From positions 1 through 43,151 of the forward strand of contig JAEMQD010000043.1 of assembly GCA_022759035.1 (NCBI GenBank): a stretch of 43,151 nt of DNA. The letters are read 5' to 3'. This DNA comes from Thiotrichales bacterium (GTDB lineage: Bacteria; Pseudomonadota; Gammaproteobacteria; Thiomicrospirales; Thiomicrospiraceae). Each line of letters starts with the position of its first letter. Within the stretch, counting starts at the first letter, position 1. Below the pieces are notes generated by a model that was not told the DNA's origin, did no database searches, and saw only the letters and a list, made by a program, of their open reading frames with translations. This document shows, one piece after another, positions 15,696 through 25,253 of this stretch. Made by a program: the position numbers and the translations under genes.

Positions 15696-18600
15696 TTAGT
15701 GATTATTGGTGCGCCACAAATACAGCATAGGTAAAAACAGCAGACTTAACACTGTACCCACCAGTAAACCAAAAATCGCTACATCAGACAAGGGAGACAA
15801 ACGCTCTAAACCGATCGAGCGTTCTAAAGCAATGGGAATCATGCCAGCGATGGTTGCCATTGCGGTCATTAAAATGGGACGAAAGCGCAACCCAATACTT
15901 TCTTGTGCCGCCTGAAGTGGCGATACTTGTTTTTCGCGACTATGAATGAACTCCATCAGCAAAATGCCATTTTTAACAATAATCGAGAATAAAAGGATTA
16001 TCCCCAATAATGCTGGTAAGGCGAATGATTTACCAAAAAACATTAACCCCCAAAATGCACCAATGACAGACAGCGGCAAGACAGCAACAGTCAATAACGC
16101 CATGCGCACACTACTAAATGCGGCAATCAAAATCACGGTTAACAACAAAACACCTACTGCCAACCCACGCATCATCCGTGCTTTTGCATCAGCACCTTGT
16201 GCATTATCTCCCGCTTCATACCAAGTAACACCTGTAGGTAAGGTTAGGGTTTGTAGTGACTGGTTAATATCTGCAAGCAAATGACTCAAGGGGCGATGAT
16301 CTCGATACACGAGCACGTCTAATGTGTATTTAAGCTGATCCGTTGCTAACAGCATCGGTTGCTGATTTATTTGCATATCCGCTAAAGCACTTAATGGTAC
16401 CGTACCGCCCGCTGGTAGTTGTACAGGATAAGCAAGCAGTCCTTGCGGCTGTTGGCTATAAGCGGGCGTTAAAACAACGCGCACAGCGAGTGCATCACTT
16501 GCTGGCCAACGACTCAGTGAAGCAACGTTGGTGCCTTGTAAAGGTAGTTGTGCTACCAGCTTGTCGGGTGTTAGCCCTAATTTAAGCATTTGCTCTGGCT
16601 TCAATATTAACTGTGCTTGCTGACTATAACCAGACCAGTTACTAGAAACAGAAGTAACACCGCGCACCTGCTGCACAGCAGCCAACACCGCATCGGCCGC
16701 TTGAGGCAAGTTATGCCAATCATCGCTAGACAAACGCAAGGTGATCGGGGCTTTAATGGTGCTATTCATGGTGTTACCAAAATCGTAGGTGTCTACAGCA
16801 ATCACCCCTGGTATTTGCGCCAACCGCTTACGCCAGGTATCAGCAATATCCCAACTCGTCTTATCGCGCTCTAAGCGCGACACAAAATGCGCAATAATGG
16901 ATACTTCCGATGCCAGAGCACCACTCCCCAACGACGTAACACCTGCTTCAGCGCCGATGGTAACGCCATAACGCACCATTAGCGGATCATGGTCTAGCTC
17001 AGACAAAACGGGGAGCAACTTTTGTTCAATCTCAGCGACTTTATCTTGCTCACCAAAGCGAACGCGCATTTGCACAATACCCATATCTGATGCTGGCAAG
17101 GCATCTTCACCAATGGTCGGCATAACGATTTTGGCACTAATAACCAGCAAAACAAAGGCAAGAACGACAGCGAACCATTTTCGCCACCGACCAACCATCA
17201 CCCAATTAAGCGCCCGCACATAAGTCGCACCTAAAGGCGCCCATCTCCGCTGATAATGCGTCTCTAAAGCAACTTCTAACTTAGTTTTTTTAGGGATACC
17301 ATTGCGATACCAAAACCAGACTAAGCGCGGAATAAACGTAATCGAAACCAAATAAGAAACAAACACTGCAACGACAACAGGGAAAACCAGGTGACTAAAA
17401 ACAGCTTGCGTATAATCACCCACAAACATAAGCGGTGCCAGCACGGCAACCGTAGCCAAGCTACCCACCCACACAGGAGAAACAATCTCTTTCATGCCAT
17501 TTGTGACAGCCAGGGTAATATCTTCGTGCAAATGAGCCAAATGTCGTTCGATATTTTCTAATACCACCACCGCATCATCAACTAACATGCCTAAGGCAAG
17601 AATGACCCCTGTGGTAACAAACAAATTTAACTCTTTGCCAAATAGCCACAAAATTGCCATAGTTCCTAGGAAAACCAGAGGTAGAGACAACAAAGCAGTC
17701 ACAACCGCACGCCAATTTGCTAAAAATATCAACATGACTAACGATACAAACAACACGGCCTCTAATAAGGCATGGAACATATTGTTGTTCGCTCGCACCA
17801 CGATATCCATTTGTGTATCTGTTAAGCTGATCGAAAGTTGTGGATACCGCGCTTGAATAGTGGGCAATACCTGCATGGCTGCCTCATAAGCTTGCGCGAT
17901 TGTGCCACCTGGTGGGCGTTGAATAGATAAAGCAATACCCGCAGCACCATTACCAATATAGCTGCTATATCTGTCTTGTTCTTGCCAAGCTATGTGTGCG
18001 ACCTGCCCCAAGTTGAGTTGCGCTGTTATGGGCAACATTGCCAACTGATCTACTTGCTTTTTCTCACCAGGAATGATTACCGTCCAAGACTGTTTATCAC
18101 CTAGCATCGTACCTAGTGGCCATTGCGCCTGCCATTGTTTTAACGCATCCATGACCTGGGTGATTGTTAAACCAAGCGCTGCCAACTTATTGGGATCAAT
18201 TTCTACCTGAATACCTGACTGCCAGCCACCGAAAACCTCAACATTGGCGATTGTAGGCTGTTTTAGGAACATAGGACGAATATCACTTTCGACAAGATAA
18301 CGTGTTTGTGCCAAATCTAAGCCAGAGCTCTGCTTAGGCGATACCGATAAAACCAAAGCAGGGGGCGTAAAATTACCCATAGGGTAAAGCGAATAAGGCA
18401 GCACACCTGAAGGTAACTTAGCACGAATACGATCCAAGGCATTCGTGACATCGGCTAACGCAGCACTTAAGCCTTTTTCATAACCAAATTCGGTACGAAT
18501 CACGGCGAAACCATCTCGATTGGTGCTTTGAACCAAACGAATACCACTCAAACTATACAATTCTCGCTCCATGGTGCGAGAAACTTGCTGTGCCATTATC

Positions 18601-18767
18601 TCGGCTGATGCACCTGGAAACTGGGTAATGATCATAACCTGTGGACGTTCGGCATCTGGATACAGATTGCGTGGCATAATCTGATAGCCGATCACGCCCA
18701 GAATCGACATCAACAATAGCATCGCGCCTGTTAACCAAGGACGATTGAAAAACCAGAGAAACATCAT
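15696..18767 (-). CDS. RND efflux pump inner-membrane transporter
   Basis: A 1023-residue resistance-nodulation-division permease. The N-terminus FNRPWLTGAMLLLMSILGVI begins the first helix, followed by the porter segment GASAEIMAQQVSRTMERELY. The proton-relay Asp pair is in LALGMLVDDAVVVLENIERH (TM4). The second half repeats the design, with LFSIIVKNGILLMEFIHSR, FRPILMTAMATIAGMIPIAL and GLLVGTVLSLLFLPMLYLW. Length and layout are typical of HAE1-type pumps; the substrate (drugs, solvents, metabolites) cannot be read from the sequence. Its first four bases overlap the adaptor gene's end (ATGA), which is standard coupling. It is the last gene of the tolC-mfp-rnd operon. Confidence 0.94.
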   Translation of the reverse strand: MMFLWFFNRPWLTGAMLLLMSILGVIGYQIMPRNLYPDAERPQVMIITQFPGASAEIMAQQVSRTMERELYSLSGIRLVQSTNRDGFAVIRTEFGYEKGLSAALADVTNALDRIRAKLPSGVLPYSLYPMGNFTPPALVLSVSPKQSSGLDLAQTRYLVESDIRPMFLKQPTIANVEVFGGWQSGIQVEIDPNKLAALGLTITQVMDALKQWQAQWPLGTMLGDKQSWTVIIPGEKKQVDQLAMLPITAQLNLGQVAHIAWQEQDRYSSYIGNGAAGIALSIQRPPGGTIAQAYEAAMQVLPTIQARYPQLSISLTDTQMDIVVRANNNMFHALLEAVLFVSLVMLIFLANWRAVVTALLSLPLVFLGTMAILWLFGKELNLFVTTGVILALGMLVDDAVVVLENIERHLAHLHEDITLAVTNGMKEIVSPVWVGSLATVAVLAPLMFVGDYTQAVFSHLVFPVVVAVFVSYLVSITFIPRLVWFWYRNGIPKKTKLEVALETHYQRRWAPLGATYVRALNWVMVGRWRKWFAVVLAFVLLVISAKIVMPTIGEDALPASDMGIVQMRVRFGEQDKVAEIEQKLLPVLSELDHDPLMVRYGVTIGAEAGVTSLGSGALASEVSIIAHFVSRLERDKTSWDIADTWRKRLAQIPGVIAVDTYDFGNTMNSTIKAPITLRLSSDDWHNLPQAADAVLAAVQQVRGVTSVSSNWSGYSQQAQLILKPEQMLKLGLTPDKLVAQLPLQGTNVASLSRWPASDALAVRVVLTPAYSQQPQGLLAYPVQLPAGGTVPLSALADMQINQQPMLLATDQLKYTLDVLVYRDHRPLSHLLADINQSLQTLTLPTGVTWYEAGDNAQGADAKARMMRGLAVGVLLLTVILIAAFSSVRMALLTVAVLPLSVIGAFWGLMFFGKSFALPALLGIILLFSIIVKNGILLMEFIHSREKQVSPLQAAQESIGLRFRPILMTAMATIAGMIPIALERSIGLERLSPLSDVAIFGLLVGTVLSLLFLPMLYLWRTNNH

Positions 18768-19915
18768 TCAACTGCCTTATAGTGACGTCCAGCCATAATA
18801 CGAATCAGCACATCCGAAGAAGCGCAGAGTAGCGTTTGCTGCTCTAAACGTGGATTAAGTGTTACCGCCCCTTCTTGTCCAACAGCTTCTAGCACAACTG
18901 GAACAACTTCAACCTGCCCTTGATGGTCGACTAATACTTGTGCATTTTTATCGGAATGTGGAATGAAACACTGTGAAGGCAAGGCGATACCCTGACCATC
19001 ATAGCGCGCCAAAGGCAAGGCTAGCTGCTGATTTGGAATCAGTTTCGCATCATGTACACGCGCTTCGTAGGTTAATAATCCCTGATTAGAAGCTCTGGGC
19101 CAAGCGACAAGCGGATAAAGTTTGTCTTGCCATACCAGGCCAACAGGCGATACGGCATCAACAGGCAACTGCACTAATAATCGTCGCGCATCGCCCTCAC
19201 CCACCAAGCGAATTAACGGGGTTCCTGCGGTAACAATATCCCCTTCTTGCACCAGTCGCTCGGAGACAACGCCCGGTTGTAACGCTTTAAGTTGCACATA
19301 ACTCAACGCACCTTGTGCAGCTTCAGCTTGTTTCTTACGCGCACTTAACAGCGCATCATAAGCTTTATATTGTGACTGCGCTGCGCTTAACCGCTGCTCG
19401 GCTTGCGCAACACGAACGCGTTGTTGCTGAATTTGATCTTCACTTGCTGCACGAATGGCAGCTAGCTTACTCAATCGCGTTAAGGTATCTTTTTGTGCTT
19501 GCACATCTAGCTTTGCCGCTTCGACCTGCTCTTTAATACTTACTTGATCCAATTTATATTGCGCCAATTGGGCATCCGCGGCCGACATATCAGCCCGAGA
19601 CGACTTATCGTCAAGTTGCGCTAATAAATCGCCTGTTTGCACATGATCACCTTCCCTTACAGGTAAAGCAACAACTTGCGCAGTCAAGCGCGCACTCAAT
19701 AACTGTTCAACTTCGGCACGAACGCTAACTTGCGCTGGCTGTGTTAACTGAACATGCGACAGCGTAGCATGAAACGCTTGAACCAAAATTGGTTCAACAA
19801 CAGGTGCAACAAAAGCGGCATTACTGGCTGCTTTCTTTGCTACAGCTAAGCCTGCAAGCAAAACGACAATCAACAATACAAAAATGATGCGCTTATTTTT
19901 AGAAAAAATATGCAT
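18764..19915 (-). CDS. RND efflux periplasmic adaptor (membrane fusion) protein
   Basis: A 383-residue MFP/HlyD-family adaptor. One N-terminal membrane anchor (RIIFVLLIVVLLAGLAVA) is followed by the half-lipoyl domain (VVALPVREGDHVQTGDLLAQ). A long coiled-coil hairpin (about residues 105-200, rich in Q/A/K) comes next, then the second half-lipoyl part (LQPGVVSERLVQEGDIVTAG), a beta barrel and a membrane-proximal domain. It links the RND pump to the TolC-like channel. It begins 3 bp after the tolC-like stop and overlaps the pump gene by 4 bp. Confidence 0.92.
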   Translation of the reverse strand: MHIFSKNKRIIFVLLIVVLLAGLAVAKKAASNAAFVAPVVEPILVQAFHATLSHVQLTQPAQVSVRAEVEQLLSARLTAQVVALPVREGDHVQTGDLLAQLDDKSSRADMSAADAQLAQYKLDQVSIKEQVEAAKLDVQAQKDTLTRLSKLAAIRAASEDQIQQQRVRVAQAEQRLSAAQSQYKAYDALLSARKKQAEAAQGALSYVQLKALQPGVVSERLVQEGDIVTAGTPLIRLVGEGDARRLLVQLPVDAVSPVGLVWQDKLYPLVAWPRASNQGLLTYEARVHDAKLIPNQQLALPLARYDGQGIALPSQCFIPHSDKNAQVLVDHQGQVEVVPVVLEAVGQEGAVTLNPRLEQQTLLCASSDVLIRIMAGRHYKAVE

Positions 19916-19918
19916 GAC

Positions 19919-21253
19919 TTACCCCTCTTCTCGCAAGTACGCTTCTAAGTCAGCTAAGTCATCTTTGCTTAGTTGGCCTTGTGCTGATTTTAGCTTTAAG
20001 CGATTTAACACGTCATCATATAAGGCATTGGCTAAATCCTGCTCTGCTTTTACAAACTGTGTACGCGCATTCAGCACATCAACTAAGTTTTTTAATCCGA
20101 CGCGATTTCCCTCTTCTGCCGCTTCTAAAAAAGCCGCATTCGATTTAACAGCGGCACGAAGCGCCTGCAAACGACTTTGTGCTAGTTGAATGGTTTTTGC
20201 TAAAGTAAGAATGTCTAAATTTGCCTGTTCTTGACTGTAACGCAACCCCTCTTGACTAGCTGTCCGTAAATACTCGGCTTTAGCAACTTGGCTACTTACC
20301 ATACCGCCCGCATATAAAGGCAAGTTTAAGGTAACCCCCACACTATTTGTTTGGTAAGGGTAAGGCGATGTACCACCCGGTACTGGCGTCATCACCCCAT
20401 CTTGGTTAACAATCGTTCCTTGTAATGCCAAGGTTGGGTAATGTCCCGCACGCTGCGCATCCACTTCATGTTCACTCACACTCAGTTTTTGACGATTTAA
20501 TAATACCGTCAAATTTTGCCCTGCATATTGCGTAGCCAATGAAGTTGGTGAAGCCGGCAAAGGCGGCAAGCTCGTATTGAGCGCCATATTTTTTAACACA
20601 GGAACCGTCTCAGCACGAATCACTCGAGCTAGAGCTTCTTTCGCTACACTCAATTGATTATTAGCATTAATCTCATCCGATTCAGCAAGATCATAACGCG
20701 CTTGTACTTCTAACAAATCCACTGGATTGGTTAACCCCACATGCACCCCTTCGGCAATTTGATCCCTTTGCTTGGCGGTTGATGCTTTTTGCGACACTGC
20801 CAGCGCCTGTAACTGCTGCGCACGCAAAACATCAAAATAAGCCTGCGCTAAGCGCAATACCAAGTCTTGTTCGCTTAGTTGGTACTGTAGGCTGGCTTGC
20901 GTTAATAAACTCTTGGCTTGGTCATAACGAGCCCAAGCACTCGCATCGAATAGCGATTGATTGACAACAAGCTTTTCTTGAATGTTTTCTTTTGCTGCCA
21001 TAAATACCGATTTAGAGTAATCGTTATGCACATAAGCGGCTTGCGCTGACACATTCGGCATTAAAATCGCCTTGGCCTGATTAATCACTTCTTGATCTGC
21101 CATTAACTGTGCCTTAGCCTGAGCCAACTTCGCATCTTGCGATTGTGCTTGGTCGTAAAGCGCAAGCAATCCCACCGCTGATTGTGCTGAACCAGATATG
21201 GCAAGCGCACAACACACCAACAAGTGAACTGCATATTTTTCTATTCGAGCCAT
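19919..21253 (-). CDS. TolC family outer-membrane channel protein
   Basis: A 444-residue outer-membrane efflux protein with a signal peptide (about residues 1-25, ending in SAQSA). The two internally repeated helical halves typical of TolC are visible: QDAKLAQAKAQLMADQEVIN and VNQSLFDASAWARYDQAKSL in the first half, and LPLYAGGMVSSQVAKAEYLR and GNRVGLKNLVDVLNARTQFV in the second. The latter matches the common TolC motif G-x-x-x-x-x-D-V-L. It forms the exit duct of the RND pump. AAGG lies 8 nt upstream of the ATG, and the operon order tolC-mfp-rnd starts here. Confidence 0.93.
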   Translation of the reverse strand: MARIEKYAVHLLVCCALAISGSAQSAVGLLALYDQAQSQDAKLAQAKAQLMADQEVINQAKAILMPNVSAQAAYVHNDYSKSVFMAAKENIQEKLVVNQSLFDASAWARYDQAKSLLTQASLQYQLSEQDLVLRLAQAYFDVLRAQQLQALAVSQKASTAKQRDQIAEGVHVGLTNPVDLLEVQARYDLAESDEINANNQLSVAKEALARVIRAETVPVLKNMALNTSLPPLPASPTSLATQYAGQNLTVLLNRQKLSVSEHEVDAQRAGHYPTLALQGTIVNQDGVMTPVPGGTSPYPYQTNSVGVTLNLPLYAGGMVSSQVAKAEYLRTASQEGLRYSQEQANLDILTLAKTIQLAQSRLQALRAAVKSNAAFLEAAEEGNRVGLKNLVDVLNARTQFVKAEQDLANALYDDVLNRLKLKSAQGQLSKDDLADLEAYLREEG

Positions 21254-21568
21254 AACACCAACCTTACAAAACGATTTTTTTTAATACTGTAGATTTTAAC
21301 GCCTTTTATGGTCTTAGAATGCATGATTTCTTTACGGTCAGCGCCTTTTCTTTAACATATTTATTTTTCATGGCAACTATAATATGCTGTCCATCATATA
21401 AAACAAGTGGTCGACTTAAAAAAGTGACGATATAGCACAAGTTCAATGCCAACTTTTCCATCACCCCTATTTCAATAACACCAATGGCAACAAGGCGATG
21501 ATCTCTGTCTTGCAACCTGCAATCAGGTGCTGGGCTTTTAGGTAATTGTAACTTATCCAATCAGTTGA

Positions 21569-21973
21569 TATCCGACAGGTATTCATTGGCTGGATAGTGC
21601 AATCAATTTAATTATTGCTGGCGTCGTTATTGCCGCTACTTGGTCGGTCTTTACCCAATCCTTACACCTTAGTTTTGACGGTGTACCACACGCAATTTCT
21701 CTTGAAGCCGTTAGAAAAGCTTTACTTAATCTGCCCCAAGTACACGCCATACACGACCTACACATCTGGGCGATGAGTACGCAAGAAAACGCCTTAACCG
21801 TGCACCTTGTCTATCTGCCTGAAACAGATACAGAAGCCTTACTGAGTGCAGCACACGAAGTGCTAGTGCATCATTTTGCTATTCAACACAGCACCATTCA
21901 GCTTGAACCAGAACATTATGCCGTGCAATGTGCCCAAAAAATGTGCAAAGAACACACCCTTGCAGAAACATGA
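21569..21973 (+). pseudogene. 3' remnant of a cation diffusion facilitator (CDF/CzcD-like) gene
   Basis: Plus-strand frame from just after a TGA (21566-21568) to TGA at 21971-21973. It reads TGIHWLDSAINLIIAGVVIA, then WSVFTQSLHLSFDGVPHAIS, then LPQVHAIHDLHIWAMSTQ. This is the final transmembrane helix and cytoplasmic C-terminal domain of a CzcD-type Zn/Co/Cd exporter, including the conserved HDLHIW metal-site motif. The first four or five helices are missing: upstream of 21569 there are stops in the same frame and no CDF-like sequence in the others. No usable start codon with a Shine-Dalgarno precedes it; the ATG at 21773 lies inside the domain. It looks like the leftover of a deletion next to the efflux operon. 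The gap 21254-21568 carries only an unrecognised 84-codon minus-strand frame. Confidence 0.8.
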
Positions 21974-21975
21974 CC

Positions 21976-22845
21976 TTAATCGACATCTTGCATCGATAAC
22001 GCTGAATTATGCGGGTGTTGCACCGAATCGCTGCGATATTTGAGCACTTCCAATCGACCGTCTTCATGCTCGACTAAGGCTGTGCAAGACTCCACCCAAT
22101 CACCACAATTACAATAAACAGCATTATCAATATAACGCATTTCTGCATGGTGAATATGCCCGCACACCACGCCGTCCATACCTTGTTTATGCGCATCGCG
22201 TATTAATAGGTTTTCATACTCATGAATGTACATAATGGCTCTTTTAACGCGATGCTTCAAATAAGCTGATAAAGACCAATAGCCAAACCCAAAATACTGG
22301 CGCAAGCGATTAAACCATCTGTTCACATGTAACATGCTTTCATAAGCCCAATCACCCAATAACGCCAACCAACGATGACAAGTCACAACGCCATCATAAG
22401 CATCGCCATGCAACACCCACAATCGTTTACCTAAATAGGTTTCATGAACAACTTCATCACACAACTCGATGTTACCAAAATGGATACCAGAATAACGGCG
22501 CAAAAAATCATCATGATTTCCCGTAACATAAACAATACGACTGCCACGCTTTGCTTTGGTAAATAATCTACGAATAACATCGGTATGACTTTGCGGCCAA
22601 AAGTGTCGTTTTTTCAAGCGCCAGCCGTCAACAATATCACCCACCAAATAAATAACAGGCGCATGATGAAACTTAAGAAACTCAGCTAAAGCTTCTGCTT
22701 GGCATCCCTTCGAACCCAAATGCACATCCGAAATAAATAACGCACGATAATAGCGGTGAACGCCATCGGCTAATTCATCGACTGGCATCCATGAAGGATC
22801 TGAAACATCGGATAACAAAAATGCTTGTTTTAAGGCCTCTGTCAT
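21976..22845 (-). CDS. PlcP-type calcineurin-like metallophosphoesterase (phospholipid-degrading candidate)
   Basis: A 289-residue metallophosphoesterase with every catalytic motif: D40-x-H42 (FISDVHLGSKG), GD70 (YLVGDIVDGW), GNHDD (109-113), H146 (VLHGDAYD) and GHIHHAE (229-235). It resembles LpxH superficially but more closely the PlcP group (Sinorhizobium type), in which the enzyme strips the head group from phospholipids to give diacylglycerol during phosphate starvation. The segment YLVGDIVDGWRLKKRHFWPQ is typical of that group. Its gene starts 3 bp after the GNAT-like gene and belongs to the operon led by the btaA homologue. That context supports the role of supplying DAG to BtaA. It converges with the CDF remnant. 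Confidence 0.85.
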   Translation of the reverse strand: MTEALKQAFLLSDVSDPSWMPVDELADGVHRYYRALFISDVHLGSKGCQAEALAEFLKFHHAPVIYLVGDIVDGWRLKKRHFWPQSHTDVIRRLFTKAKRGSRIVYVTGNHDDFLRRYSGIHFGNIELCDEVVHETYLGKRLWVLHGDAYDGVVTCHRWLALLGDWAYESMLHVNRWFNRLRQYFGFGYWSLSAYLKHRVKRAIMYIHEYENLLIRDAHKQGMDGVVCGHIHHAEMRYIDNAVYCNCGDWVESCTALVEHEDGRLEVLKYRSDSVQHPHNSALSMQDVD

Positions 22846-22848
22846 TAC

Positions 22849-24018
22849 TTATAGCCCTTGCTTAATCAAAAAAGAAGGCACGCTTTTTCCCAATAACCAA
22901 CCAGTTAAACGCATTGCGCCGTGCTGCCAAAAAGGCAAATGACGACTATAAAAAGCATGCCACTCGATTACTGGCCGACCACCACGCATTTTTTTAAACT
23001 TCGCAGAACCAGCCCCTAAATTGAGCACTTTATGTTGCTCTAAAGACAGTGCCAATACTTTTGCCATAAGCAAACGGTATAACGCCATGTTTTGTGGCAA
23101 ACAGGTGTCGTAACCAAGCATCGGCGTTGTCATTGTTGTCTCATTTTCAAAAACACCAATAAAAGCCACCAATCGCCCAGTTTCATCACGAAAACCGTAA
23201 AACGACAACCAGCCTAGGTCAATCGCCTGTGCAAAGTAAGTCGCGTTATAATGGGCATTCCATTGAGAATGTTTTTCTAAATACAATTGCGTATAAAGTT
23301 TTGCCATTGCATTGCTATCCAACTGGGTAAAATCCTTAGGCTCAACCAGCGTCAAATGCGTTGAACGCAGTAATTTTTGATCAATTTGATTATTACGACG
23401 ATTCGCCCAATCTGCCGCATGCTTTGGATCAAAAACATATACCTGTCTACTTGGCCACAATTGCCATCCCTGTGTCACAAGGCGAGACATCAACACGCCA
23501 TCACTCACTGTATTTAAAGTGCGCATCCACAAAGGTCTATCAGGAAAATTGGCGACCAAGGTGTCCGTCAATAAAGACAAACGATCTATCGTCCATTGCG
23601 GATACAAATGCGTTGAAACGCCCCATGCGTTGACACTCACTGCTCGATCTAACCCCAAGCCTTCAAACCATGGATCAGCAATAGATAACGCCAAATTAAC
23701 CCACCAACGCAAATGTGGTTGATCAATCTGATCAAGCTCGTCTTTAGCGTAATCAATATATCCATGATGTGGCGAGGCGATATAGGTTTGCCCATCACCA
23801 ACCCGACCAAGCGCTAAAGGTAGCAAACTGTCCTCTAGTTTTAACAAAGCAGTTTGTGCATACCAATTATCAATAAGCGACGTTGCAGAGAGTGCCTTGA
23901 CCCAATCAACCGAGACACCATGATAAGGCACATCCTGCAAAGCATCGCCACTAAAAATACGCGAGTGGCGTGACATACCGTCGTTAAACGGTACGTGTAT
24001 AGATAAAACATCCGCCAT
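22849..24018 (-). CDS. GNAT/FemAB-like acyltransferase-fold protein inside the btaA-plcP operon
   Basis: A 389-residue protein that I do not recognise as a named enzyme. The C-terminal part looks like a GNAT/FemAB-type acyltransferase fold: YTQLYLEKHSQWNAHYNATY, LVAFIGVFENETTMTTPMLG, LLMAKVLALSLEQHKVLNLG and AGSAKFKKMRGGRP. There is no signal peptide or clear membrane helix. The start is ambiguous: ATG 24018 overlaps the btaA 3' end by 35 bp without a good Shine-Dalgarno, while ATG 23976 lies 7 nt after the btaA stop. Being between BtaA- and PlcP-type genes, it may modify the amino group of the homoserine lipid or a related head group. That is inference. Confidence 0.6.
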   Translation of the reverse strand: MADVLSIHVPFNDGMSRHSRIFSGDALQDVPYHGVSVDWVKALSATSLIDNWYAQTALLKLEDSLLPLALGRVGDGQTYIASPHHGYIDYAKDELDQIDQPHLRWWVNLALSIADPWFEGLGLDRAVSVNAWGVSTHLYPQWTIDRLSLLTDTLVANFPDRPLWMRTLNTVSDGVLMSRLVTQGWQLWPSRQVYVFDPKHAADWANRRNNQIDQKLLRSTHLTLVEPKDFTQLDSNAMAKLYTQLYLEKHSQWNAHYNATYFAQAIDLGWLSFYGFRDETGRLVAFIGVFENETTMTTPMLGYDTCLPQNMALYRLLMAKVLALSLEQHKVLNLGAGSAKFKKMRGGRPVIEWHAFYSRHLPFWQHGAMRLTGWLLGKSVPSFLIKQGL

Positions 24019-25195
24019 ATATTGCCGACCTATCTGCTTGCCAAAATGCTGTATTTTTCTGTTGATCGGTTGTCCATGTTGCCAAGAGATGTGGCGACAA
24101 CATTGCTTCTAAGGGTGACTCAGCACCCGCGGCACGGAAAATAACACGAGCACCTAATCGTGCTGTTCTATTCACTTCCGTCCATAACGCATTGAGTTGC
24201 GATTCAGACATCCAATCTTGTGCATCTAAGAAAACAAAAACATCCACGCTCATTGCTGGACGCGTCGCCAAATAATCGGTAACAGATTGATGATAAATAG
24301 AAACACGATCCTGCGCTTGTTGCGTGTGAGCATAATGCTGTTGCTGTAAATACAAAGGCAAAGCTTGTTGATCTTCCGCATTAAAACGACGCGCGAAAGC
24401 CTGCCAAGCAAAATAATTATCAGCAAGTGGATAATCACAAGCCAAGTGACGCAAGCGTGCTTTAAGCACATCGGCCATATGGCTCGCATCACCTTTTAAT
24501 ACCTGATACTGACGTGGTGGAATACCCAAACCATACAATACCCATACTTGAGAGGACAACCAACGAACCACTTTATGATCAAAAAGTGGCGCAATACGCT
24601 GATCAAAAATCTCGGCCGCCTCTTCCTGTGTTTTAGCCTGCATGATCACCGATAAGTCATAACCAAGACGTTTTGCCAACCAATGACCAAAACCAATAAA
24701 GTTGCCTAACAAACCTTCCTTGTAAAAATCACGGCTAAACCAAGCTGCTCTTCCCTTATCCTGCACACTACCCCAATATTGTTGTGCATAAACAGGCAAA
24801 TGCGGCATAACCTTAGCCATTAATGCCTCATTACTTGGTAAGTTAGCTAAAGCGAATAAACGATGAAACTCATCATAAGTTAAGTGCGTGGCGGCTGTTT
24901 GCTTTAACGCTAGCAGCGCTAAATGTGCCTCGTTCAAATCAACCGCTGCAATATGTGCTGGCTGGCCAGACAAATAAGATAATACATTACAGCCGCCCGA
25001 AGTAAGACAAACCATATTTTGCCCAGAAATATCTCCCAATGCCGCCATATCGGAAACAGGGTCTTCCCAAATCAATGGATAAACAAGACGATTAAACCAA
25101 TGCACAAACAGCTTATCTAACAGACTTCTTCCCTCTCGTTGTGACTCATGAGAAGACAAGCCAACCGCGTTATCCAATAGTAATTTACTCGACAT
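23984..25195 (-). CDS. btaA: BtaA-like S-adenosylmethionine:diacylglycerol 3-amino-3-carboxypropyl transferase (DUF3419)
   Basis: A 403-residue DUF3419 protein, matching bacterial BtaA in length. In characterised members (Rhodobacter sphaeroides) it transfers the 3-amino-3-carboxypropyl group of SAM to diacylglycerol to give diacylglycerylhomoserine. The opening IWEDPVSDMAALGDISGQNM is followed by the SAM-site segment LTSGGCNVLSYLSGQPAHIA and AVDLNEAHLALLALK. GIPPRQYQVLKGD and VFVFLDAQDWMSESQLNALW are the usual later motifs. AAGGAATAACA precedes the ATG. It leads a three-gene operon with a PHO-box-like site 59 bp upstream. No BtaB N-methyltransferase gene is adjacent, so it may make DGHS or a new derivative rather than DGTS. 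Confidence 0.88.
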   Translation of the reverse strand: MSSKLLLDNAVGLSSHESQREGRSLLDKLFVHWFNRLVYPLIWEDPVSDMAALGDISGQNMVCLTSGGCNVLSYLSGQPAHIAAVDLNEAHLALLALKQTAATHLTYDEFHRLFALANLPSNEALMAKVMPHLPVYAQQYWGSVQDKGRAAWFSRDFYKEGLLGNFIGFGHWLAKRLGYDLSVIMQAKTQEEAAEIFDQRIAPLFDHKVVRWLSSQVWVLYGLGIPPRQYQVLKGDASHMADVLKARLRHLACDYPLADNYFAWQAFARRFNAEDQQALPLYLQQQHYAHTQQAQDRVSIYHQSVTDYLATRPAMSVDVFVFLDAQDWMSESQLNALWTEVNRTARLGARVIFRAAGAESPLEAMLSPHLLATWTTDQQKNTAFWQADRSAIYGGCFIYTRTV

Positions 25196-25253
25196 TGTTA
25201 TTCCTTACTAACTAATTTACAACGCTATACTAGAAAATAGATGTAAAAAACTC

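Noticed and set aside
21306-21560. 84-codon minus-strand frame
   Set aside because: No family recognised, no convincing ribosome binding site. It borders the CDF deletion point and is probably non-coding debris.
23720-23740. FNR-like TGATCAATCTGATCA inside the GNAT-like gene
   Set aside because: The half-site order and spacing do not fit TTGAT-N4-ATCAA, and it lies within coding sequence.
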